Positions 7,500 through 13,430 of a stretch of 22,148 nt of DNA are shown here, in pieces. The stretch is from a virus. The first letter of the stretch is position 1. Every line of letters begins with the position of its first letter. A program made the position numbers and the translations under genes. The notes beneath the pieces were generated by a model. It was not told the DNA's origin. It did no database searches and saw nothing but the letters and a program-made list of their open reading frames with translations. The stretch spans positions 1 to 22,148 of IMG/VR virus record IMGVR_UViG_3300031841_005152; one strand, 5' to 3'.

Positions 7500-8165
7500 A
7501 TGGGTTATTTCAGAGAACTACCAAATCTTGCTTATCAGTCATTTTTGTCTGATGCAATTTCATCTCAAGATTATCTAGTAGTTAAAAATTTATTCAGAAG
7601 AAACAAACTTCGTGATGATTTAAAAGATGTTGTAACAGTTTTTGAACAATATCAAATTCCTGATGGAGTGAGACCTGATGTTGTTGCCGAAGCATTTTAT
7701 GGAAGTGCTCAACTTGACTGGGTTGTTTTAATGACAGCAGGTATTATCAATGTAAGAGATGAATGGCCACTCACAAATTATCAATTATACAGACATGTTG
7801 AGAAAAAATATGGTGTAGAAAAATTGAATGAAACTCATCATTATGAAACAAAAGAAATCAAAGATTCGAGTGGAAGATTAATTCTTCCTGCCGGTAAAGT
7901 GGTTAATGAAGGTTTTGTTTTAAACTATAGTGATAATGGATCAAAAAAAGTTATAAGTGGAGTTGATGTAAGAACCGGTATTTCAAATTACGTATATGAA
8001 ATTCGTAAAAATGAAGAAAAATCCTCAATCTCTTTACTGAGACGAGGATATTTACAACAATTTTTGAATGATATGAGATCTATTATGAGATATAGTAAGT
8101 CATCTCAATATATAAGTGACTCTCTAATTCAAACTGAAAATACGAGAGTCACTATTTCCAACTAA
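7500..8165 (+). CDS. 53: Baseplate wedge protein gp53
   Basis: A 221-residue protein starting at the ATG at 7500, with a GGAG ribosome binding site inside the end of gp48. The pattern YQSFLSDAISSQDYLVVKNLFRR, DGVRPDVVAEAFYGSAQLDWVVL and NVRDEWPLTN is typical of gp53, which in T4 (196 residues) joins neighbouring wedges around the hub. The later part (residues 115-190) carries a strand-rich insert, and the last 35 residues are Ser/Gln-rich. It ends one base from the convergent gp32 stop, and no terminator hairpin is visible between them. Confidence 0.88.
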   Translation: MGYFRELPNLAYQSFLSDAISSQDYLVVKNLFRRNKLRDDLKDVVTVFEQYQIPDGVRPDVVAEAFYGSAQLDWVVLMTAGIINVRDEWPLTNYQLYRHVEKKYGVEKLNETHHYETKEIKDSSGRLILPAGKVVNEGFVLNYSDNGSKKVISGVDVRTGISNYVYEIRKNEEKSSISLLRRGYLQQFLNDMRSIMRYSKSSQYISDSLIQTENTRVTISN

Positions 8166-8166
8166 C

Positions 8167-9087
8167 TCAATCTGCTGCGAGTGCGGCAAAATATGAAAGA
8201 GTATCATCATCCTCTTCATTATTGGAAGAGAGTGTATCTAGTTCTTCCTTCATATTTTGAGGAACGGGAGGTGCGGAATCACCACGATTTTGAGCACGGA
8301 ACTCTTCCTCTTCCTCAATAGACTCTTGATCTTGGAACTTAGGAGTGCCCTTAATGCCGAGCACATAGTCCAGACGCTTCTTCAGATCATCATAGGACTT
8401 GAACTGGTCGGGAGCAACAAACTCTTCCAGAGAATACTCCTTCTTCCAGATTGCCTCCATGGCATCATCATCGTCAAGAAGTGCATCAGGACGTGCGAAC
8501 TCAGAAGAGTCATAGTTGCGATAACCGGCAACGTTCTTTGCCTTCAGTTTGAAGTTAGCACCTCCCCAGAAGTCAAAGGGATCGATTGCTTCCTCGTCCT
8601 CAAACTCAGGTTGCATTGCGGCAGTGATCTTGTCAAAGATTTTCTTACCGAACTTGTACAGGAAGACTTTACCTTCGTTCTCAGGATTTGCAGGATCCTT
8701 GACAACATAGATGTTGGCAACATAAGTCAGTTTACGCTTCTGCTTACGTGCGGCATCTTTACCAGCATCGGTGCCGTTGTTCCACAGCATCGTGTTGTAC
8801 TCAGACACAGGGTCCTTCTGACCCAGAGTGGTCAGAGAGTTCTCGATATACCAACCACCAGGACCTTGAAAGGCATGGGAGTACAGTTTGACGAACGGCA
8901 GATCTTCACCGTTCGGGGCAGGCAGGAAACGAATAACGGCATAACCATTACCGCCTTTATCTACTTCCAGTTTCCACAGACGATCATCGCCTGAACTACC
9001 TGCATTATTCATTTTTTCGACTTCCTTGACCAATTTGGCGGTCAGAGAGCCCAGTTTGGATTGCTTCTTAAGATCAGCAAAAGACAT
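8167..9087 (-). CDS. 32: Single-stranded DNA-binding protein gp32
   Basis: The start is the ATG at 9087 (MSFADLKKQSKLGSLTAKLV), preceded by GAGGT at a good distance; an upstream in-frame ATG would add 18 residues but lies inside the leader. The product is 306 residues (T4: 301). The basic N-terminal part for cooperativity is followed by the OB-fold core with GNGYAVIRFLPAPNGEDLPF near 47-66, and ANIYVVKDPANPENEGKVFLYKFGKKIFDKI near 144-174, as in T4. The acidic C-terminus (EEDDDTLSYFAALAAD) is the usual contact tail for replication partners. There is no cysteine anywhere, so the T4 zinc site (H64, C77, C87, C90) is absent. Codons look more GC-rich than in neighbours, consistent with high expression. 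It has its own promoter and leader. Confidence 0.95.
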   Translation of the reverse strand: MSFADLKKQSKLGSLTAKLVKEVEKMNNAGSSGDDRLWKLEVDKGGNGYAVIRFLPAPNGEDLPFVKLYSHAFQGPGGWYIENSLTTLGQKDPVSEYNTMLWNNGTDAGKDAARKQKRKLTYVANIYVVKDPANPENEGKVFLYKFGKKIFDKITAAMQPEFEDEEAIDPFDFWGGANFKLKAKNVAGYRNYDSSEFARPDALLDDDDAMEAIWKKEYSLEEFVAPDQFKSYDDLKKRLDYVLGIKGTPKFQDQESIEEEEEFRAQNRGDSAPPVPQNMKEELDTLSSNNEEDDDTLSYFAALAAD

Positions 9088-9132
9088 TCGGATTACCTCG
9101 GATTGTTTGGATTCGTTGGATTTACTTGGATA
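9088..9132 (-). promoter_or_regulatory. gp32 mRNA leader with AATCC repeats, candidate autoregulatory operator
   Basis: On the plus strand GGATT occurs at 9090, 9100, 9109 and 9118 and GGATA at 9128, a period of 9-10 bases. The message therefore carries AAUCC four times (and UAUCC once) between the transcription start region and the ATG, with the GAGGT ribosome binding site among them. T4 gp32 represses its own mRNA by binding cooperatively to an unstructured, repeat-bearing leader, so this is a plausible counterpart (inference). Confidence 0.5.
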
Positions 9133-9160
9133 GTATAGCAAGAATTCTCTCAGTCGTCAA
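9132..9160 (-). promoter_or_regulatory. Sigma70-type promoter for gp32
   Basis: The minus strand has TTGACG (9160-9155), a 17-base spacer and TATACT (9137-9132), close to the bacterial consensus. It lies over the last codons and stop of the upstream DUF1825-like gene and about 45 bases before the gp32 ATG. Confidence 0.72.
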
Positions 9161-9482
9161 TATAGTCTTTGAGAGATTTGATTGTGGCATTCATACTATC
9201 AAATAAGGTTTGCATATCAGTCTCTGGTGGAAATCCCATCAGAGTGACCGATTTGCGAAGATTCTCTTTCATCTCAATCGCTTGTGGATCGTCTGAAAGA
9301 GATAATCTAGTATACATTACTTTTTGCTTTTCAAGCAAGGTTGTAAGTATTTCAACATGCTCAAGTTTATCTTCACGGGTCATTGCTCCAAAGGAAAATA
9401 AACTTCCGTAAATTTTCTCTTGAAGTCGATTGATTTCATTCAGTTCTTCCTGAATAATTTCGGATTGAAAAAACTCACTCAT
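9150..9482 (-). CDS. DUF1825-like small helical protein
   Basis: A 110-residue, almost entirely helical protein starting at the ATG at 9482, overlapping the end of gp59 by 8 bp. The pattern FFQSEIIQEELNEINRLQEKIY, then F...TREDKLEHVEILTTLLEKQKVMYTRLSLSDDP, then MGFPPETDMQTLFDSMNATIKSL, resembles the cyanobacterial DUF1825 family, where F-SEIVQ starts the protein and a central E-LLE-Y-R-LSDD pattern is kept. It sits between gp59 and gp32, where T4 has no gene. Function is unknown; the context suggests a role in replication or recombination, or mimicry of a host protein. Confidence 0.7.
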   Translation of the reverse strand: MSEFFQSEIIQEELNEINRLQEKIYGSLFSFGAMTREDKLEHVEILTTLLEKQKVMYTRLSLSDDPQAIEMKENLRKSVTLMGFPPETDMQTLFDSMNATIKSLKDYIDD

Positions 9483-10071
9483 TTACAATTTCCCGCAAAA
9501 TTTTTTTATATTTGAACACATCAGTATTTAGAAATGGAGAATACTTCTGTATTTTTAAACTGACGGTTTCCCACACAGGGTCTAGCAGTTTCTTATCAAA
9601 CTTTTTCCTAAACGAGAATATCTTATCGTAGATTACGAAAGTCTCAAGACTTACGTCTCCACCAAGATACTTTTTTAACAGGATTGGATGCCCTTTCGAA
9701 CAATCGAATAGATTCTCTAATTCGTTGTTCAAGAGTAATTCGTTGCTTTGTTCTTTGAACAAGTAAGTCGAACTCTGTTTCCTCTTTTTCCAATCGGCGT
9801 AAGTTCTTTCGCCAGAATTTATAATTTCCCCAATCCATAGGTTTTGCGGGTTATCGGCAGCAGTGAAATTAGATACAAGAAAATCTACAACTTCCTCATC
9901 AGAGTATTTACGTGAAGTTTTTTCGAACCAGTATTTGTCCTTCCTTTTGTTGAAGGATGCCATACTGGCACGGGTCTTCGCACCATACTTGAAGAAATCG
10001 TATTTTGGATTTGTGAAGTGATTTTTGAGTGACAAATAATGTTGGTAAGTATCAAATGGAGTCACTTTCAT
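9475..10071 (-). CDS. 59: Helicase loader gp59
   Basis: A 198-residue protein starting at the ATG at 10071, which overlaps the gp33 stop as ATGA. The N-terminal part (DTYQHYLSLKNHF, NPKYDFFKYGAKTR near 22-35, then NKRKDKYWFEKTSRKYSDEEVVDFLVSNFTA near 41-71) follows T4 gp59, where the matching pattern is YDVIKYN...KRRDKYFFQKLSEKY. The later SLETFVIYDKIFSF near 141-154 also matches in position. T4 gp59 (217 residues) loads the gp41 helicase onto gp32-covered single-stranded forks. Here it sits in the order 33, 59, (DUF1825-like), 32, as in T4 apart from the inserted gene. No T4 helicase gene is in the window. Confidence 0.88.
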   Translation of the reverse strand: MKVTPFDTYQHYLSLKNHFTNPKYDFFKYGAKTRASMASFNKRKDKYWFEKTSRKYSDEEVVDFLVSNFTAADNPQNLWIGEIINSGERTYADWKKRKQSSTYLFKEQSNELLLNNELENLFDCSKGHPILLKKYLGGDVSLETFVIYDKIFSFRKKFDKKLLDPVWETVSLKIQKYSPFLNTDVFKYKKILREIVNE

Positions 10072-10328
10072 AAAGGCAATTTTGCTCTCGAAGTTCGTTT
10101 CATAAAATTAAGTCTCGTAGCATCCCACTTCAATTTTTCTTTCAGTGGTTTAGATACAAGTTTAGTCACCGATTCTACCTCAAGTTCATTGAGTTCGCAA
10201 TAGTGTACGATGGCATCAATATAATTAATTTTTTCTTCTGCAACAATTTTTTCAATTTCTAATGCAAATTTAGATGGTGTCAAAAATTTGTTTTGAATTG
10301 CCTGTTCTAGTTCTTTATTCGGTTCCAT
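10068..10328 (-). CDS. 33: Late transcription coactivator gp33
   Basis: The ATG at 10328 (MEPNKELEQAIQNKF) gives 86 residues and overlaps the exonuclease gene by 14 bp; an earlier ATG at 10427 would overlap it by 113 bp. The central part, KFALEIEKIVAEEKINYIDAIVHYCELNELEVESVTKLVS, matches T4 gp33 (FIIEKMVEEFGMSYLEATTAFLEENSIPETQFAKFI) in spacing and character. In T4 (112 residues), gp33 bridges RNA polymerase and the sliding clamp at late promoters. The C-terminus ends in SRAKLPL rather than the T4 LDFLL clamp-binding tail, so clamp contact may be different here. The gene order 33-59-32 supports the call. Confidence 0.8.
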   Translation of the reverse strand: MEPNKELEQAIQNKFLTPSKFALEIEKIVAEEKINYIDAIVHYCELNELEVESVTKLVSKPLKEKLKWDATRLNFMKRTSRAKLPL

Positions 10329-10995
10329 AGAGTTCCAATTTATCTCTAACAAACTTTCTAATATATTCGGTAAGAAGTTTGATGTACTTTGATTTGTCTC
10401 GTTCTTCATAGACGACGCATTCTCCATTTTCGCAAGCCATAATGATTACAAGTTTTTTGACTGAAATACCAGTCAGTTCGTACAGCATACAACCATATGC
10501 CATGCACTGTACAAAATAGTGTTCGATCCACTCTCGTGGTTTTGGTTTTTTAGAGGTCTTAAAGTCAATTATTGCTAGTTCACCATCATATTCTGCAATA
10601 CAATCGACGGTTCCAGCAATTCCTAACTGCTTACTATATAGGGAACCTTCAAGGGCATGAATATTATTTATATTTTTGAGAGTTTGTTTAGAGATCTTAA
10701 ATAAAAAATCTGAAATTGGTTGAACTTTTGGCAACTCTTCGTTTTTCAAAAAGTGCTCTGTGAGAGTGTGCATGTCAGTACCACGACTTGTTGCCGCCTT
10801 TGTGATACGATCTGCTTCCTCGTCTCCTACTTTCTTTCTCCAATTAACAAAAATTTCTTTATTAAAATGACTGGTCACCGAAGTAATGGAGACCAGTCGG
10901 AGAAGTTCTTCTTCATCAGGAACGGAGTAATACCTTACTCCATCAATCGTCTCCCTCTCAAGTTGAGGAAGACTAATATCAACATGATTAAACAT
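10315..10995 (-). CDS. RecB/Cas4-like PD-(D/E)XK exonuclease
   Basis: A 226-residue protein starting at the ATG at 10995, which overlaps the phoH stop as TAATG. Motifs in order are SITSVTSHF near 36-44, RGTDMHTLTEHFL near 71-83 (H76), ALEGSLYSKQLGIAGTVDCIAEYDG near 114-138 (E116, D131) and LAIIDFKTSKKPK near 140-152 (D144, K146), then QCMAYGCML near 163-171. This is the catalytic layout of RecB/MGME1-type exonucleases that trim single-stranded DNA ends. Its position ahead of gp33, gp59 and gp32 suggests recombination-dependent replication or host DNA breakdown. The four-cysteine iron-sulphur cluster of Cas4/AddB enzymes is not evident. Confidence 0.82.
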   Translation of the reverse strand: MFNHVDISLPQLERETIDGVRYYSVPDEEELLRLVSITSVTSHFNKEIFVNWRKKVGDEEADRITKAATSRGTDMHTLTEHFLKNEELPKVQPISDFLFKISKQTLKNINNIHALEGSLYSKQLGIAGTVDCIAEYDGELAIIDFKTSKKPKPREWIEHYFVQCMAYGCMLYELTGISVKKLVIIMACENGECVVYEERDKSKYIKLLTEYIRKFVRDKLELYGTE

Positions 10996-11753
10996 TAAAA
11001 ACCTGCTTCCATTTTTGCTGTAATGTATTCTTTGACAAGACCTGAACGAACAATATCATCAACATCAAATTCAATTATATCAAATGATGGCATTTTACGC
11101 AAGATACTCATAAAGTCAACGATACCATTTCTTTCATTGGACTTATTCAAATCTGATTGACGTGCATCACCACAGAAACAAATTTTAGTATTCTCACCAA
11201 CACGAGTGATAATAGAATCTAATTCATGGAAGTTGAGATTCTGAAACTCGTCAACAATAATAATTGCATTATCAAGAGTTGTTCCACGAAGGAAAGAAGT
11301 GCTCCAAAACTTAATTGTTTCTTGTGCTTTCAGATTACCGTAGAGCATCTCAAAATCTGCATCGCTTGGCATCTGAAACATATACTTTACCATATTCTTA
11401 TAAGGAATCTGGTAAATATCTGCTTTGTCTTCATGAGAACCAGGAAGAAAACCAATCTCTCTAGTTGCGACTAGAGACCTAACAAGGTAAATTCTCTCGT
11501 AGGGTGTATATTCACTCAAAACATCTCTAAGAGCATTATAAAGAGTGATAAAAGTTTTACCCGTTCCTGCACATCCATAAGCGACTAAGTGTTTTTGTTC
11601 TTCATATGAATTAAACAATCTTTTTTGATTGTCTGTAAGTGGATCAATCTCAACCAGATACTCTGAACTTAGAGGTTTTTTCCTCTTCATCTGCTTTGCC
11701 GTGAGTCCAACCCCAATTGGTTGCTCTGCAGATGCTCTCTTTCTTCTTGCCAT
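10995..11753 (-). CDS. phoH: PhoH-like ATPase
   Basis: A 252-residue protein starting at the ATG at 11753. The Walker A motif is GCAGTGKT (60-67) and Walker B is IIIVDEFQN (164-172), followed by the sensor-like CFCGDARQSD. The pattern YLVRSLVATREIGFLPGS near 89-106 and EYITAKMEAGF at the end is typical of cyanophage PhoH proteins. The N-terminus is basic (MARRKRAS). The biochemical role of phage PhoH is unsettled; bacterial PhoH proteins are linked to phosphate starvation and RNA metabolism. It directly precedes the exonuclease in one operon; no pho-box-like repeat was noticed upstream. Confidence 0.93.
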   Translation of the reverse strand: MARRKRASAEQPIGVGLTAKQMKRKKPLSSEYLVEIDPLTDNQKRLFNSYEEQKHLVAYGCAGTGKTFITLYNALRDVLSEYTPYERIYLVRSLVATREIGFLPGSHEDKADIYQIPYKNMVKYMFQMPSDADFEMLYGNLKAQETIKFWSTSFLRGTTLDNAIIIVDEFQNLNFHELDSIITRVGENTKICFCGDARQSDLNKSNERNGIVDFMSILRKMPSFDIIEFDVDDIVRSGLVKEYITAKMEAGF

Positions 11754-11754
11754 A

Positions 11755-12003
11755 CTAGATTTTTCTTACTTTTGATTTTGGTGCTTTACTTGCCTTATCA
11801 AGGACTTCATTCCAACCAGGATTTTTTGCTACGAGTTTGTCTCTCCACTCTCCAACTTCTCCTGGTTGAGGACATGTTGAAGGGTCAGACCAATCTCGTT
11901 GCCAATCGGGATTGTCTTCTTTCCATTGATCCCACTCGTGAACACTTAAAACCACCTCTTTCTGTTCACCAGTTTCTTTATGGACTACAGGATATGTTGC
12001 CAA
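11755..12003 (-). CDS. Small FmdB-like phage protein without zinc cysteines
   Basis: The AGGAGG at 12012-12017 lies 8 bases before a TTG at 12003 (M-ATYPVVHKETGEQKEVV), so I take that as the start (82 residues). The GTG at 12012 overlaps the ribosome binding site and is unlikely. The layout TY...KETGEQ...SVHEWDQWKEDNPDWQRDWSDP, then GEWRDKLVAKNPGWNEVLDKA, resembles phage proteins related to FmdB zinc ribbons, but only one cysteine remains. A basic tail ends the protein. It sits 1 base before phoH, with a CTAAATA motif over the stop of thyX upstream. Function is unknown; this family link is tentative. Confidence 0.7.
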   Translation of the reverse strand: MATYPVVHKETGEQKEVVLSVHEWDQWKEDNPDWQRDWSDPSTCPQPGEVGEWRDKLVAKNPGWNEVLDKASKAPKSKVRKI

Positions 12004-12030
12004 AACTATCACCTCCTAATGATATAAAAA

Positions 12031-12037
12031 TATTTAG
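12031..12037 (-). promoter_or_regulatory. Late promoter-like CTAAATA over the thyX stop codon
   Basis: The last codons of thyX read GTC TAA ATA, giving CTAAATATTTTTATATC about 28 bases before the TTG of the next gene. The same CTAAATATTTTTA string lies upstream of the 21762 gene. Confidence 0.45.
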
Positions 12038-12669
12038 ACCCACTCCAGGGCTTCTGCCACTGTCGGAAACTGCTCCACAAAGATCTTCTTACATGCTTCT
12101 GCGATGTCCATGTGTTCCTTCTGAGTTCCGTTTGCAGACCTCAGAGTTATATAATGGATCCATGACCTACATGATCCCGACATATAGAGTCTGGTAGGAG
12201 TAGCAAGAGGAAGCACAAAGCGAGCACATTCCTTTGCAATTCCCTCATCAAGCATTTTTTGATACAAGTCCATTGCATCCTTAAAGTGATCCTGCATCAA
12301 CATTTGATACTTCTGAATCGTAAACGGGTCAATATCATCAATAGAATTCTGACGATTTTTGGTGTCTTGCCGACGCAGTTCAGGTAGAGGGATCTTATCA
12401 CCAAGAAGTGAAGAATCAGCATATCGTTGGGAAAACTCTTGATATGTGAAACTACGGTGACGCAAAATTTGAGCCGCCAGACCACGAGTGGTCTCAATCT
12501 CCAGAGTCATAAATGCCTGCTCAAAGACAGACCAGTGCTGATGCTTCACACAATATTTGAGAAGTCCTGCAACCTTAGGATTCTCTTGATTGGAAGGATT
12601 GCTTACACGAGCAACATAACCCATTGTCTTCTCCGCATCGGGAGTCACACTAATCAATCGTACATTCAT
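12034..12669 (-). CDS. thyX: Flavin-dependent thymidylate synthase ThyX
   Basis: A 211-residue protein starting at the ATG at 12669, overlapping the preceding ORF as ATGA. The ThyX signature RHRX7S is present as R70-H71-R72 to S80 (RHRSFTYQEFSQRY). Other family parts are HWSVFEQAFMTLEIET near 45-60, KECARFVLPLATPTRLYMSG near 145-164 and RSWIHYITLRSANGTQKEH near 167-185. It makes dTMP from dUMP using FAD, NADPH and methylenetetrahydrofolate, supplying thymidine for phage DNA. The length is close to the usual 210-250. It is part of the nucleotide and replication operon that runs towards gp32. Confidence 0.95.
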   Translation of the reverse strand: MNVRLISVTPDAEKTMGYVARVSNPSNQENPKVAGLLKYCVKHQHWSVFEQAFMTLEIETTRGLAAQILRHRSFTYQEFSQRYADSSLLGDKIPLPELRRQDTKNRQNSIDDIDPFTIQKYQMLMQDHFKDAMDLYQKMLDEGIAKECARFVLPLATPTRLYMSGSCRSWIHYITLRSANGTQKEHMDIAEACKKIFVEQFPTVAEALEWV

Positions 12670-12836
12670 TTTCCAAATCCTTTTGAATTTTGTTTTTCTA
12701 CTTCTGCAATTTGTTCTTTAATCGCACGTAATTCTATTTTCATCTCTTTGATACGTTCTTCATCATAAAGATGTTCTTGTTTAATTAACCTTTCAAGTAA
12801 CTTTACAAGTTTTTTCGTTCTACTTGTGTCAGTCAT
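12666..12836 (-). CDS. Small coiled-coil protein upstream of thyX
   Basis: The ATG at 12836 (MTDTSRTKKLVKLLERLIKQ) gives 56 residues; other ATGs a few codons upstream come from a GATGATGATG run and are less likely. The protein is highly charged, with heptad-like leucines and isoleucines over nearly its whole length, so a helical hairpin or dimer is likely. It overlaps the upstream ORF by 8 bp (ATGACTGA) and the thyX start by 4 bp, which points to translational coupling. No domain is recognised and no function is proposed. Confidence 0.72.
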   Translation of the reverse strand: MTDTSRTKKLVKLLERLIKQEHLYDEERIKEMKIELRAIKEQIAEVEKQNSKGFGK

Positions 12837-12987
12837 CATCATCCTCAAAAACTTCATCATAATCCGGAAGTCTAGATTTGACTACAGGACTTTTATAGGC
12901 ATCAACATCAGAATAAATTTCTGCTTTTAAACCATCAACAAGCAATTCAAGATTGCGAACAATAAGTTTGAGTCGTTCTTTATCCAT
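12829..12987 (-). CDS. Small acidic-tailed hypothetical protein
   Basis: A 52-residue ORF starting at the ATG at 12987: MDKERLKLIVRNLELLVDGL, then a middle with SDVDAYKSPVVKSRLPDY and an acidic end EVFEDDDD. The first 25 residues form an amphipathic helix. It overlaps the next gene by 8 bp and is the first gene after a strong promoter (13009-13037), with its ATG only about 22 bases past the -10 box and no ribosome binding site, so its mRNA may have a very short leader. Function is unknown. Confidence 0.7.
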   Translation of the reverse strand: MDKERLKLIVRNLELLVDGLKAEIYSDVDAYKSPVVKSRLPDYDEVFEDDDD

Positions 12988-13008
12988 ATGTGATTATTGT
13001 TTCACTGC

Positions 13009-13037
13009 ATTATACCATAAAAAAGAGGGGTGATCAA
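13009..13037 (-). promoter_or_regulatory. Strong sigma70-type promoter for the thyX-phoH-gp32 operon
   Basis: The minus strand shows TTGATC (13037-13032), a 17-base spacer and an extended -10, TGG TATAAT (13017-13009). The -35 box lies in the loop of the terminator at 13018-13045 and the T-run forms part of the spacer, so terminator and promoter are one composite element. Confidence 0.75.
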
Positions 13038-13045
13038 TCCCCTCT
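13018..13045 (-). terminator. Intrinsic terminator after the 56-residue ORF
   Basis: On the minus strand AGAGGGG (13045-13039), an 8-base loop ATTGATCA and CCCCTCT (13030-13024) form a 7-bp GC-rich stem followed by six T. It lies 18 bases after the TAG of the ORF at 13063. Confidence 0.82.
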
Positions 13046-13062
13046 ACTTTTATATTTTAGTA

Positions 13063-13233
13063 CTAACTAAGAATGTTGCGGCAAATACGTTTACATGTTG
13101 CCTGGTCATCATCGCATTCAATCAAGCAGTGGAAATAGTCGTTTACCAGATCTAGCTCCTCATTGCATCGGTCTAATGTACACTCAAAATGTCTCCATTC
13201 TGCTAATTGATTGCGAGATAAGATATCATGCAT
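13063..13233 (-). CDS. Small cysteine-rich hypothetical protein
   Basis: A 56-residue ORF with a perfect GGAGGT just upstream of its ATG at 13233: MHDILSRNQLAEWRHFECTL, then DRCNEELDLVNDYFHCLIEC and a CKRICRNILS end. Six cysteines occur, four of them in two C-x3-C or C-x3-C-like helical spacings (CLIEC; CKRIC), reminiscent of helical hairpins tied by disulphides, though the cytoplasm is reducing. It is flanked by its own terminator and is downstream of a two-codon mini-ORF. Function is unknown; I think similar tiny proteins occur in cyanomyoviruses. Confidence 0.75.
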   Translation of the reverse strand: MHDILSRNQLAEWRHFECTLDRCNEELDLVNDYFHCLIECDDDQATCKRICRNILS

Positions 13234-13284
13234 CTCACCTCCATGCGGTTGGTCAAATTACAAAAATGACGAAAGAGTTTGATC

Positions 13285-13293
13285 TCAGGTCAT
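13285..13293 (-). other. Two-codon mini-ORF with a strong ribosome binding site
   Basis: The minus strand reads AAGGAG, 7 bases, ATG ACC TGA. The ribosome binding site is as good as any in the window, yet the frame stops after Met-Thr. It lies in the leader ahead of the ORF at 13233. Confidence 0.5.
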
Positions 13294-13315
13294 AATTGAA
13301 CTCCTTAATTCTATC

Positions 13316-13344
13316 ACTATATAGATCATTTGTGTGTAAATTAA
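13316..13344 (-). promoter_or_regulatory. Possible promoter for the 13233 ORF
   Basis: A TATAGT (13321-13316) with a weak TTAATT 17 bases upstream lies just before the mini-ORF ribosome binding site. The -35 match is poor. Confidence 0.35.
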
Positions 13345-13388
13345 CACAGTTTAGCAATAAAAATTTATGCCTACGAGTTTATACCTAC

Positions 13389-13412
13389 TAAAAAAGGAGG
13401 GTTTCCCCTCCT
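13389..13412 (-). terminator. Intrinsic terminator after the 55-residue ORF
   Basis: On the minus strand AGGAGGG (13412-13406), a GAAA loop and CCCTCCT (13401-13395) form a 7-bp stem followed by T6. The GAAA tetraloop is of the stable GNRA type. It lies 19 bases after the TGA at 13431. Confidence 0.82.
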
Positions 13413-13430
13413 AAACGTTTTACAAGTAAT

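Noticed and set aside
8257-8994. 245-residue plus-strand ORF opposite gp32
   Set aside because: It is the antisense of a strongly supported gene, without ribosome binding site or recognisable motif.
9088-9141. 18-residue N-terminal extension of gp32 from an upstream in-frame ATG
   Set aside because: It falls inside the promoter and repeat leader, has no ribosome binding site, and known gp32 proteins of this type begin at MSFADL; GAGGT precedes the ATG at 9087.
10329-10427. Longer gp33 start adding 33 residues
   Set aside because: It would overlap the exonuclease gene by 113 bp, and the extra residues are an out-of-frame reading of that gene; the ATG at 10328 fits gp33 better.
13095-13295. 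Plus-strand 66-residue ORF
   Set aside because: It lies opposite the 56-residue cysteine-rich ORF, which has a perfect GGAGGT and a terminator on the minus strand.
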